Positions 16,621-26,279 of a DNA stretch of 64,000 bases are shown piece after piece. Made by a program: the position numbers and the translations under genes. Position 1 is the first letter of the stretch. Each line of letters opens with the position of its first letter. Source of the stretch: an uncultured Acidobacteriia bacterium (GTDB lineage Bacteria; Acidobacteriota; Terriglobia; Bryobacterales; Bryobacteraceae); assembly GCA_903925015.1 (NCBI GenBank), contig CAIYDY010000441.1:62001-126000 (forward strand), given 5' to 3'. The notes under the pieces are model-generated. The model had not been told where the DNA came from. It did no database searches and saw only the letters and a list, made by a program, of their open reading frames with translations.

Positions 16621-17787
16621 TCAGAACTCGCGCACCTGCTGCAGGTAGCCCTCGTAATTTCGTTTTGCCTCAACGAGCGAATCGCCGCCGAATTTTTCCA
16701 GCATGGCTCCTGCCAGTACGATTGCCACCATGGATTCACCAATCACCCCGGCTGCCGGAACGACACAGACATCGGAGCGCTCATAGGCCGCCTTTGAAGG
16801 TTCGCGTGTCTCCAAGTCCACTGATTCCAACGGCCGCCGGAGAGTTGAAATCGGCTTCAGGAAGCCGCGCACGCGTAATTCCTCGCCATTGGTCATGCCG
16901 CCTTCGATTCCACCGGCGCGGTTGTTGCCCCGATAGAACTCCCGGTCATCCTTCCGGTAGTGAATGGTGTCCTGAACCTTGGACCCGAAACTGGCCGCGC
17001 CCTCCTCGGCACTGCCAATTTCCACACCCTTCACCGCCTGCATCGACACGATGGCCTGCGCCAGCTTGCCATCCAAGCGGGAATCCCAGGTGGCATGGGA
17101 GCCCAAGCCCACGGGCAAGCCACGGGCGACCACTTCAAAGATGCCGCCTGCGGTGTCGCCGGTGCGGTAGGCTTCATCCACGAAGCCCTTCATCTGCTGC
17201 TCCACCTCGGGATCGACGCAACCGAGAAGCACTTCCGATTTCTTGTTGAGCTCCACGATTTCTTCCCAAGTGGCGGCTCGCGGCATCCGAACGGGGCCCA
17301 CCGCGATCACGTGGCTCAAAATCCCGATGCCGAACTCCGCCAGATACTGCTTGGCGATGGCTCCGATGGCCACGCGGGCCGTGGTTTCGCGCGCACTGGC
17401 ACGCTCCAGGATGTAACGGGCGTCCGGGAAATTGTATTTGATCGCACCGGAAAGATCGGCGTGGCCAGGACGTGGGCGAGACACGGGCTTGTGCAGCGAC
17501 ATGTCACCGGGCGTCACCGGCAGCGATTCCGTCCAGTTTTTCCAATCGGCATTGGCAATCACCATGCCGATCGGCGCACCGATTGTCTGGCCATGGCGCA
17601 CGCCTGCCACGATCGAGACGCGGTCGGTCTCAATCTTCATGCGGCCGCCTCGGCCAAATCCCTGTTGCCTGCGCCAGAGTTCGTGGTTGATCGCCTCTTG
17701 GGCGATTGGTATGCCGGAAGGGAGCCCAGTCAGGGTTGCGAGCAGACACTCGCCATGGGACTCTCCCGCCGTTTCAAAGCGGAACAT
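16621..17787 (-). CDS. aroC: Chorismate synthase
   Basis: 388 residues from the ATG at 17787 (MFRFETAGESHGECLL, the usual N-terminus); a TTG four codons upstream is less likely. It makes chorismate from EPSP with FMN. Family signatures: GESHGE at the start, GRGGRMKIETDRV, SRPRPGHADLSGAIKY, RASARETTARVAIGAI and NNRAGGIEGGMTNGE. A perfect -10 TATAAT lies 14 bases upstream of the ATG, so the leader is only a few bases. It heads the run aroC-def-fmt-argJ. Confidence 0.97.
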   Translation of the reverse strand: MFRFETAGESHGECLLATLTGLPSGIPIAQEAINHELWRRQQGFGRGGRMKIETDRVSIVAGVRHGQTIGAPIGMVIANADWKNWTESLPVTPGDMSLHKPVSRPRPGHADLSGAIKYNFPDARYILERASARETTARVAIGAIAKQYLAEFGIGILSHVIAVGPVRMPRAATWEEIVELNKKSEVLLGCVDPEVEQQMKGFVDEAYRTGDTAGGIFEVVARGLPVGLGSHATWDSRLDGKLAQAIVSMQAVKGVEIGSAEEGAASFGSKVQDTIHYRKDDREFYRGNNRAGGIEGGMTNGEELRVRGFLKPISTLRRPLESVDLETREPSKAAYERSDVCVVPAAGVIGESMVAIVLAGAMLEKFGGDSLVEAKRNYEGYLQQVREF

Positions 17788-17801
17788 TTTCTGAACCAAA
17801 C

Positions 17802-17807
17802 ATTATA
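17802..17807 (-). promoter_or_regulatory. Consensus -10 box upstream of aroC
   Basis: TATAAT on the minus strand, 14 bases before the aroC ATG. A good -35 is not evident at 17 bases. The predicted start would leave a leader of about 8 bases. Confidence 0.5.
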
Positions 17808-17906
17808 GGTTGAACTACTATGTTGACAGAAAAACGGGATTTCCGCCAGTCCCCCCTACCTTGGGCAGGTCGAGGAGTCCGCAGACTGTGCTAGCTTAAT
17901 AGACGA

Positions 17907-18290
17907 ATGAGTACATTTTCATCCACGGATACGTTCCGCCGGACGATCTGCTCATTGCTGCTGTTCCTATTCGCTTGGCAGGCGGCTGCCCCGATTGCCT
18001 TGGCCTCGGTCCAGGACGGCGGGATGGCCTGTTGCCGCCGTTTGCACGGCAAACACACGTGTTGCGACCATTTCAAGCGGTCCGACACGCCCGTTCTCAG
18101 CGAGGCTCGGGGTTGTGGTGGCGATTGCGATTCCGTGGCTCCCGGTGATTCGCCGGTCTTTAGCCGCAATTTGCCAACCGCTTTCACCCACCCGGACAGC
18201 ACCCCGCTCGGACTTTTGACGGTCACGCGTAACTTCGTCGCCGCACAACTCTCCGTAGATTTCCTCCAACGTCCGCCACCCGCTGCCTAG
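17907..18290 (+). CDS. Small secreted Cys/His-rich protein, first of a related pair
   Basis: 127 residues. The N-terminus is a signal peptide (RRTICSLLLFLFAWQAAAPI) with a cut likely after LAS. The mature part has MACCRRLHGKHTCCDHFKR and GCGGDCDS, two dense Cys clusters suited to metal binding or disulfides, and it ends in FLQRPPPAA. The next gene (18347) has the same plan and ending, so the two look like diverged duplicates. Small exported proteins with CC/H clusters often sit beside copper or heavy-metal genes; that link is inference here. It begins a plus-strand cluster with an Oar-like receptor and a CxCC propeller. Confidence 0.65.
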   Translation: MSTFSSTDTFRRTICSLLLFLFAWQAAAPIALASVQDGGMACCRRLHGKHTCCDHFKRSDTPVLSEARGCGGDCDSVAPGDSPVFSRNLPTAFTHPDSTPLGLLTVTRNFVAAQLSVDFLQRPPPAA

Positions 18291-18346
18291 CCCAGATCCG
18301 CATTTTCTCCAGTCCATCCGTATTCACGTTCCGGACTCAGACTCTT

Positions 18347-18784
18347 ATGCATCCGTTTGCACGCGCTTCCGCATTTTGGCGGCGCGGAGGTTTCATTTCC
18401 TCCGTGCGGATGCGGAACTGCGTCGCAATCCTTCTTTTGGCCGCGTTCGCGTTTGGGATCGCCGCACCCGCCATCCAAGCCGCGACTGCGTCTGAAACGG
18501 CTTGCACCTGCTGCAAAGACATGGCCAAGGGTTCGTGCCATCGGAAAGGGCACTCCGGCAGCCATCAGCCTGATGAACCCGCTTGGCGCGCTGGCACCTG
18601 TTCCACGGAATGCGCCTGCGATGGCACCTCACCCGATTCGGTATCCCTAACTGCAAACCAACCCTCGGCCTGCACGCACCTATTCCCAAAGTTCCTCTCG
18701 TCCTGTTCCGGAACCCGGTTCCCCGGTCCACCTTCGTCCGAGCTCACCCGATTTCAACGTCCCCCGCCAACCTGCCCGGCCTAA
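18347..18784 (+). CDS. Small secreted Cys/His-rich protein, second of a related pair
   Basis: 145 residues from the first ATG; translation may instead begin at the ATG at 18410 (MRNC), which gives a more typical signal peptide (VAILLLAAFAFGIAAPAIQA). The mature part has ACTCCKDMAKGSCHRKGHSG, then TCSTECACDG, further Cys (SACTHLF, SSCSG), and ends FQRPPPTCPA. Order of clusters and the RPPP tail match the neighbour at 17907. Eleven or so mature Cys plus several His make metal binding plausible. A 57-base gap separates it from the preceding gene, and the receptor gene starts 57 bases after it. Confidence 0.65.
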   Translation: MHPFARASAFWRRGGFISSVRMRNCVAILLLAAFAFGIAAPAIQAATASETACTCCKDMAKGSCHRKGHSGSHQPDEPAWRAGTCSTECACDGTSPDSVSLTANQPSACTHLFPKFLSSCSGTRFPGPPSSELTRFQRPPPTCPA

Positions 18785-18841
18785 TTCCGTCCTAACGCGG
18801 ATTTTGCACGCAGCCAAACAGGTTGAAACGGGAGACGAAGG

Positions 18842-21667
18842 ATGAAAAGAGCTTCGAAGACGGTATTTCTATTTATGGCAGGGCTAGCCGCAAGCGCCGC
18901 CAATGCCCAGCAATCGGTTAATTACGCCACCATCGGCGGATTGGTGACCGATGCAACCGGCGCCACCATCGAGGGCGCGGACATCGCGGTCAGGCAAATC
19001 GACACCAATATTTCCACCACCGCACGCACCAACCACGATGGGCGCTATCTTTTGCCCTATTTGAAGGTGGGCCGCTACGAGGTTTCCGCCCGAAAGACCG
19101 GATTCCAGGAAGCGATCCGGCCCGTGACGCTCACGGTGGGGGCGGCCTTCGACCTGCCGTTCTCCCTGGTCGTCGGACAAGCCGAAACCCGGGTCGAAGT
19201 GAGCGGGGAGCCGCCTCTGATCGAGACATCCCGAACGCAGGTGGCCGGAACGATCTCCCAGGCCGAGGTGCGGAACCTGCCGATGAACGGTCGGAACTAC
19301 CTCGACCTAGCGCTTTTTGTGCCGGGCGTTTCAGCGACCAATACGGCATCCAACCAACTATTCGCCGAGACCTCGGCCATACCCGGCCAGGGAATCTCTG
19401 TCGGGAGCCAACGGAATTTCTCCAACAGCTTTATCATCGATGGCGTAAGCGCAAATGACGACGCCGCGGGCCTGGCCGGAACCTTTGTCGGGGTCGATGT
19501 GGTGCAGGAATTCCAAGTGGTGACCTCGGGGGGACAGGCCGAATTCGGGCGCGCGCTCGGCGGCTACATCAATCTGGTCACAAAGAGCGGCGGTAACACC
19601 CTGCACGGGGATCTCTACGGTTATTTCAAGAACAGCCGTTTCAACGCGGCAAACGCCCTTTCCAATACGGTTCTGCCGCTGACGCAAGCCCAGTCTGGCG
19701 GCAGCATTTCGGGACCGGTGGCCCGCGACAGAACGTTCTACTTCACGAATTTCGAGTCGAGGCAGCTGAACCAATCTGGCTTCAGCACCATCACGCCAGC
19801 CAATGTGGCAGCAATCAACGCGCGCTTGGCCGCCGTGAAGTACCCCGGCCCACCTGTTACCACCGGCCAGTACCGGAATCCGATACACAGTCAGACGTTC
19901 CTCGCCAAGGCCGACCACCGTTTCAGCGCCAAGGACCAGTTCACGGCCCGCTACAACCTCTACCATGTGGCGAGCCTGAATTCACGTGGTGCCGGGGCCC
20001 TGAACGCACCCACCGCTTCTGCCAACCTGTTCGACACGGACCAGACCCTGACCGCCAGCAATGTCGCCACCATCTCGCCCCGGATGGTGAACGAAACACG
20101 AATTCAGTTCACCAACAGCAGTCTGGCTGCGCCGCCCTCGGATCCGGTGGGGCCCGCCGTCAGCATTTCGGGCATTGCCACGTTCGGCACGCTTTCCGGC
20201 TCTCCCACCGGCCGGCTGAACAGGCTATTTGAGGTGACCGATAGCCTGTCGGTGCAGCAGGGGGCGCACGCGCTTCGGGTCGGCGCCGACTTTCTTTACA
20301 ACAACGACACGATCACTTTTCCACGCACCAACCGAGGCAGCTACACCTTCTCCTCATTAGCCAACTTTCTCAGCGGTACCTACGCGAATTCCGGTTTCGC
20401 ACAGACCTTCGGCGTCACGCAGGTCCATCAAACGAATCCGAATCTTGGCATCTACGCCCAGGACGAATACAAAGTCACGCGCGACCTGACGCTCAATCTC
20501 GGTATCCGGTACGACCTGGAGTGGCTCCAAACCATTGCCACGCAAAAGGGCAATATCTCCCCGCGTGCCGGATTTGCTTGGTCGCCGGTCGGCTCCCGAC
20601 GGACAGTGTTCCGTGGCAGTTTCGGCCTCTTCTATGACCGGCTCCCGCTCCGTCCGCTTGCAAATGCGATGCTTTCCGCCGTGAACTCGACCGTGGTAGG
20701 AAATCTGCAGCAATCCAGCATCAGCCTTTCCCCGACCCAGGCCGGAGCACCGGTTTTCCCCTCCATTTTGGCCACGCTGACGATACCACCCGGAGTGCTG
20801 TTCAATTTCACCACCATGAATCCCCGGATGCGCAACGCATATTCGGAACAAGGCAGCTTTGAAGTGGAACAGCAGGTGGGCAAGTCGGCCACCGTTAGCG
20901 CGGGCTACCAGCATGTGCGGGGCGTCCACTTGATCATTTCGGTGAACCAGAACGTACCGTCGTGCGCCGCAGTCGGAACGAATAACGGTTGCCGACCGAA
21001 TTCGGCGTACGGGAACAACAGCCAGTACTCGTCCCTGGCCGATTCGCGCTACGACGGCGGGCACGTGAGTTTTGTCCAGCGTCCGGTGAAATGGGGCAAC
21101 TACCGCGTTTCGTACACCTACTCCAAGGCGCTGAACAATGTTGGGGAGAATTTCTTTAGCTCGCCGCTGAATCCGTTCAACATTTGGCAGGACTATGGCC
21201 GGTCAGACGACGACCAGCGCAGCCGGTTCGCCATGGAGGGTACGGCGCATACGGCCACAGGCCCCGCGCATTCCATGCTGGGGCGGATCAGCCACGGGCT
21301 CCAACTGAGCACCTCGTTGACGGCCTACTCCGCGCTGCCGTTCAACATCACCTCCGGCGTCACCACGATTCAAGGCACTGCCGGGCGTCCCGTCGTCAAC
21401 GGGAACTTCATTGACCGCAATCTGGGCACAAGTTTCGCCCAGTGGAATTGGAACGCGCGACTCAGCCGAACCTTTGCAATCGGCGAACGGATGAAGCTCC
21501 AGGCAATGGCCGAAGGCTTCAATTTGCTGAACCACACGAATGTGGTCCAAGTGAACGGTACTTTCGGGGCGGGGGCTTACCCCTCGGCACCCAACACCAC
21601 GTTCCGCCAGATTCTGGCCGTCAACGACCCCCGGACGCTTCAGTTTGCGCTCCGGCTGGGTTTCTAG
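18842..21667 (+). CDS. Oar-like TonB-dependent outer-membrane receptor
   Basis: 941 residues. Signal peptide at 1-22 (VFLFMAGLAASAANAQ). An N-terminal carboxypeptidase-regulatory-like domain (ATIGGLVTDATGATIEGADI, then DGRYLLPYLKVGRYEVSARK) is followed by a plug region (EVRNLPMNGRNYLDLALFVP, IDGVSANDD) and a long beta-barrel ending in an aromatic residue (LQFALRLGF), as outer-membrane proteins do. This architecture is greatly expanded in Solibacter-type Acidobacteria. A GGGAG ribosome-binding site precedes the ATG. Genes on both sides encode Cys-rich exported proteins, suggesting a shared ligand, perhaps a metal. Confidence 0.88.
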   Translation: MKRASKTVFLFMAGLAASAANAQQSVNYATIGGLVTDATGATIEGADIAVRQIDTNISTTARTNHDGRYLLPYLKVGRYEVSARKTGFQEAIRPVTLTVGAAFDLPFSLVVGQAETRVEVSGEPPLIETSRTQVAGTISQAEVRNLPMNGRNYLDLALFVPGVSATNTASNQLFAETSAIPGQGISVGSQRNFSNSFIIDGVSANDDAAGLAGTFVGVDVVQEFQVVTSGGQAEFGRALGGYINLVTKSGGNTLHGDLYGYFKNSRFNAANALSNTVLPLTQAQSGGSISGPVARDRTFYFTNFESRQLNQSGFSTITPANVAAINARLAAVKYPGPPVTTGQYRNPIHSQTFLAKADHRFSAKDQFTARYNLYHVASLNSRGAGALNAPTASANLFDTDQTLTASNVATISPRMVNETRIQFTNSSLAAPPSDPVGPAVSISGIATFGTLSGSPTGRLNRLFEVTDSLSVQQGAHALRVGADFLYNNDTITFPRTNRGSYTFSSLANFLSGTYANSGFAQTFGVTQVHQTNPNLGIYAQDEYKVTRDLTLNLGIRYDLEWLQTIATQKGNISPRAGFAWSPVGSRRTVFRGSFGLFYDRLPLRPLANAMLSAVNSTVVGNLQQSSISLSPTQAGAPVFPSILATLTIPPGVLFNFTTMNPRMRNAYSEQGSFEVEQQVGKSATVSAGYQHVRGVHLIISVNQNVPSCAAVGTNNGCRPNSAYGNNSQYSSLADSRYDGGHVSFVQRPVKWGNYRVSYTYSKALNNVGENFFSSPLNPFNIWQDYGRSDDDQRSRFAMEGTAHTATGPAHSMLGRISHGLQLSTSLTAYSALPFNITSGVTTIQGTAGRPVVNGNFIDRNLGTSFAQWNWNARLSRTFAIGERMKLQAMAEGFNLLNHTNVVQVNGTFGAGAYPSAPNTTFRQILAVNDPRTLQFALRLGF

Positions 21668-21677
21668 GAGATATCCA

Positions 21678-22757
21678 ATGAACGCAATATTGATTCTGGC
21701 AACTTCGGTGATGGCCGCCACCATGGGCCCCGCGCCGGACAAGACTCCCTACCGGCAGCCGCAACTGGCTGTCGGCGATGGCACGGTAGCGATGGCTTTT
21801 GCAAGCGGTGGATCGGTGATGCTCGCCATGTCTTCCGACCACGGCCAAACTTTTTCGGCACCCGTGAGGGTTTCCGAGTCGCCCGTGCTGGCTGTCGGCC
21901 GCCATCGCGGCCCCCACGTAACCTTTACCGGGCGTGACATGGTGGTCAGCGCCGTGGTCGGGAAGACCTTGGCGACCGGCCAGCACGCCCATGGTTTGCC
22001 CGCGGACGGCGATCTTGTCGTGTGGCGGTCCGCGGACAAGGGCAAGACTTGGTCGAAGCCCGTGATTGTGAACGACGTTTCTGGAGCGGCACGCGAGGGA
22101 CTGCACGCGCTCGCGTCGGACGGCCATGGCCATCTTGCGGCCACATGGCTCGATCTAAGGCAGGCCGGGACGCGGCTCTACGGGGCCTTCTCGAACGATG
22201 GCGGCGCGACGTGGTCGAAAAATATCTTGGTTTACGAAGCGACAGGCGGCACGATCTGCCAGTGTTGCGCCCCCGTGCTTGCTGCGACCGGCACCGGCAA
22301 CTTCACCGTGATGTTCCGGAACGTGGTTGGAGGCAGTCGCGACCTGTATACGCTGGAGTTGCGCGACGGCAAGGTCGCGTCGAGTCCGGTCAAAGTAGGC
22401 CTCGGAACGTGGGAGATCAACGCATGCCCGATGGACGGTGGCGGCATGGTGTATTCCGATGGCAAGCTGGTTAGCGCATGGCGGCGGAGCGACGAGGTTT
22501 ACCTGACCACACCCGATACCCCGGAAACCCGGATCGGCACGGGCGTGGACGTGGTGGTCGCAGTGAGCGGGGGCCAACCCTACGTCGCGTGGCAGAAAGC
22601 GGGTAAGGTGCAGGTGTGGAATGCGGGGAAGACTGAGGTCTTGCAGGAGCAGGGTGGGGCAATGCCGTCCCTTGTGGCGCTACCGGACGGCGGTGTGCTG
22701 GCCGCGTGGGAAACCGATGGTGCCATCCAAACGCGGCGGGTGGGCGAAACGCGATAG
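21678..22757 (+). CDS. Secreted BNR/sialidase-fold propeller with conserved-looking CxCC motif
   Basis: 359 residues from the ATG at 21678, which has AGGAG seven bases upstream (an upstream GTG would overlap the receptor). Signal-like N-terminus AILILATSVMAATMG. Repeats of BNR type are visible: MSSDHGQTFSAPV, RSADKGKTWSKPV, FSNDGGATWSKNI. A Cys cluster (GGTICQCCAPVLA) and a later NACPMDGGGMV are not part of a sialidase active site, and the Arg triad is not evident, so sialidase activity is doubtful. The Cys suggest metal or haem-like binding or disulfides. It begins 10 bases after the receptor stop. Its last codons lie in a duplicated segment also found before tRNA-Leu. Confidence 0.75.
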   Translation: MNAILILATSVMAATMGPAPDKTPYRQPQLAVGDGTVAMAFASGGSVMLAMSSDHGQTFSAPVRVSESPVLAVGRHRGPHVTFTGRDMVVSAVVGKTLATGQHAHGLPADGDLVVWRSADKGKTWSKPVIVNDVSGAAREGLHALASDGHGHLAATWLDLRQAGTRLYGAFSNDGGATWSKNILVYEATGGTICQCCAPVLAATGTGNFTVMFRNVVGGSRDLYTLELRDGKVASSPVKVGLGTWEINACPMDGGGMVYSDGKLVSAWRRSDEVYLTTPDTPETRIGTGVDVVVAVSGGQPYVAWQKAGKVQVWNAGKTEVLQEQGGAMPSLVALPDGGVLAAWETDGAIQTRRVGETR

Positions 22758-22809
22758 AATTGGGAAGCGGTTCCCCGCACACGGAAATGCCGGGTGGGGG
22801 CGGCGAAAC
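22731..22809 (+). repeat. Direct repeat, left copy, with decayed tRNA-Leu 5' end
   Basis: The first 33 bases are identical to 23573-23605, and the rest is a diverged match with small indels. The last ~22 bases (from 22788) correspond to the first 16 bases of tRNA-Leu in the right copy. The left part contains the last nine codons of the propeller gene. The repeats flank the DUF104/vapC locus. Confidence 0.8.
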
Positions 22810-23284
22810 TCACTCTTGGATCAAGCCGGGATTCGCAGGGTCAACCGCCGGGCATCCGCAAGTTTCAGCCACTTCGCAAAGTCGCTTGTCGGCTGAAATC
22901 ATTACTGAAATCCGGGATGCCTCCAGCATATCTAAAGCAACCGCGAGTTGCAGAGCATCAAGGGTCCTCAGGCCCCGCGATACCCCGTGAAGCCTCAGCA
23001 GTTTTGCACGGAGCGATAGTGTTTCGGTTCAATGGGCGGTCCGACCAGTAGCCGATCCTGCGCAATGTCTGCTCGAAGCCGTCGCAGGGCCAGGGATCGC
23101 CCGTTCTCATCGAGCGCGCCGGTTCGGACCTTAATCGCAAATACGGACTCCATCTCGACCAAGGATAGTCGAGACACGATTCCTTTAGATCTTGGCTGGT
23201 GCAAAATACTCTCGACGTGGTCTGAGCCTATTTCTTGTGGTAGAGCTTGGCCAGAGCGCTGGTGTCAAGGAAATGGCCGGTCAA
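22810..23284 (-). pseudogene. VapC-like PIN-domain toxin broken by two frameshifts
   Basis: Three successive reading frames join into one PIN protein of about 158 residues. Frame one starts at the TTG directly after the antitoxin stop and reads TGHFLDTSALAKLYHK (first catalytic Asp), then hits TAG at 23228-23230. Frame two continues EIGSDHVESILHQP through VEMESVFAIK to a stop at 22995-22997. Frame three gives LLRLHGVSRGLRTLDALQLA and VMISADKRLCEVAE, with the later PIN acidic residues. Each break is explained by one missing base, the first near 23235 and the second near 23003. The active toxin cannot be made without recoding. Confidence 0.85.
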
Positions 23285-23539
23285 TTAGCGTTCTTCCCGC
23301 AACGCAATAACTGCGTCGGCCAGCGATCCCGAAATTGACGAGAGCGCCCACCGAACCTCCTGGAGGCTGACGTCGTCATGTTTGGCAGCTTCCCATTCCT
23401 CGGGTTCAAAATAGCCAGCCACGTCGTCCTCGGCAGGGCTGGCGATGGTCACGAAAACGTGTTGTCGGTTTATGAGCGTCAAGCTTTCGATCGGCCTGAG
23501 CACCCCGTTCTCGTAAACGGCCTCGAACATCATCGCCAT
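23285..23539 (-). CDS. DUF104/AF2212-type antitoxin
   Basis: 84 residues. The opening FEAVYENGVLRPIESLTL is the hallmark of the DUF104 (AF2212-like) antitoxins that pair with VapC PIN toxins, followed by NRQHVFVTIASP. The rest is an acidic toxin-binding tail (DDVAGYFEPEEWEAAKHDD). The stop is directly followed by the toxin start. The frame is fully open, while the toxin is broken. A start three codons in (MFEAVY) is equally possible. Confidence 0.85.
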   Translation of the reverse strand: MAMMFEAVYENGVLRPIESLTLINRQHVFVTIASPAEDDVAGYFEPEEWEAAKHDDVSLQEVRWALSSISGSLADAVIALREER

Positions 23540-23572
23540 GTCATTCAGTTTAGCGAATTCTGGACGGGCGAA

Positions 23573-23648
23573 ACGCGGCGGGTGGGCGAAACGCGATAGA
23601 ATTGGAAGGCGGTTCCCAGCACCCCGAAATATGCCCGGGTGGCGAAAC
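23573..23648 (+). repeat. Direct repeat, right copy, running into tRNA-Leu
   Basis: Right-hand copy of the segment at 22731-22809. It ends with the first 16 bases of tRNA-Leu, so the repeated unit includes the tRNA's upstream region. It also holds a 12-base tandem (GGGCGAAACGCG) at 23566-23577 and 23583-23594. Confidence 0.8.
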
Positions 23649-23721
23649 CGGCAGACGCACCGGACTTAAAATCCGTTTCTCCGCAAGGAGAGTGCGGGTT
23701 CAAGTCCCGCCCCGGGCACCA
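23633..23721 (+). tRNA. tRNA-Leu(UAA)
   Basis: An 89-base type II tRNA with encoded CCA. The acceptor stem GCCCGGG pairs with CCCGGGC at the 3' end. The anticodon loop is CTTAAAA (anticodon TAA). A long variable arm (TTTCTCCGCAAGGAGAG) and T-arm GCGGGTTCAAGTCCCGC are present. It reads UUA (and UUG) codons. Confidence 0.97.
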
Positions 23722-23725
23722 AGTT

Positions 23726-24358
23726 TTACCGCACAACGCCAATATCCCGCAATCCGTTCAGCACGAACTGCACGGCAATCGCGGTCAGCAGCAACCCCAT
23801 CATCCGGTTCATGATCTGGATTCCGGTCTGGTGGAGGTACGCTCCCACCTTGTCCGCCGCCGCCAAGATCAGGAAGGACACAAGCGCCACGGCCGCGATA
23901 CAGCCCAGAATTACCGCGTGGCGGGGAAGATCGTTGACCTCTCCCATCAGAACCATCACGGAGGAAATTGAGCCTGGTCCCGCCAGCATCGGCACCCCAA
24001 GAGGGATCACGCCGGGATCTTCCTTTTCAGCCCCTTCTTCGGTTTCGCCCGGTGTTTCCTTGGTGGGCGAACGGCGGGCTTGGAGCATGTCCAGTCCGAC
24101 AAGTCCCAGAATGATCCCGCCCGCAATCTTGAACGCGGGCAAGGTGATGCCGAAAAGCCGGAAGATTGCCGGTCCCGCCAACGCAAACGTCGTCAAAACC
24201 GCGAAGAAAGTCCAGCAAGCCGCAGCAGCGGTCTTGCGCCGGGGTTTGGCACCGGGGTGCGCGGTCATCGAGAGAAACGCAGGCACCGCCGACACCGGAT
24301 CCACCAACACGAAAATCGACGTGAAGGAAACCAGCGCGAATTGCAGCAATGGGAGCAA
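23726..24358 (-). CDS. MarC-family inner-membrane protein
   Basis: 210 residues from a TTG start (no in-frame ATG fits). Six hydrophobic segments are visible, including FALVSFTSIFVLVDPVSAVP, ITLPAFKIAGGIILGLVGLD, and LGCIAAVALVSFLILAAADK. The internal VPMLAGPGSISSVMVLMGE is the typical MarC/UPF0056 signature. A charged cytoplasmic loop (KETPGETEEGAEKEDPG) lies in the middle. The family's function is not established despite its name. It converges on tRNA-Leu, with only four bases between the ends. Confidence 0.9.
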   Translation of the reverse strand: MLPLLQFALVSFTSIFVLVDPVSAVPAFLSMTAHPGAKPRRKTAAAACWTFFAVLTTFALAGPAIFRLFGITLPAFKIAGGIILGLVGLDMLQARRSPTKETPGETEEGAEKEDPGVIPLGVPMLAGPGSISSVMVLMGEVNDLPRHAVILGCIAAVALVSFLILAAADKVGAYLHQTGIQIMNRMMGLLLTAIAVQFVLNGLRDIGVVR

Positions 24359-24394
24359 GGGTGTCGTGCTCCCATTATCCCAACTCTAGTAGCG

Positions 24395-26227
<1,833 letters not shown>

Positions 26228-26279
26228 CCGTTCTTGAGTTTAGCGGATTCTACTCCCCACCCTTATATCCTGAAAGCTT

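Noticed and set aside
16960-17808. Plus-strand 282-codon frame over aroC
   Set aside because: Antisense shadow; aroC is certain.
21678-22757. Annotation as a true exo-alpha-sialidase
   Set aside because: BNR repeats exist but the catalytic Arg triad is not evident, and Cys motifs suggest another role.
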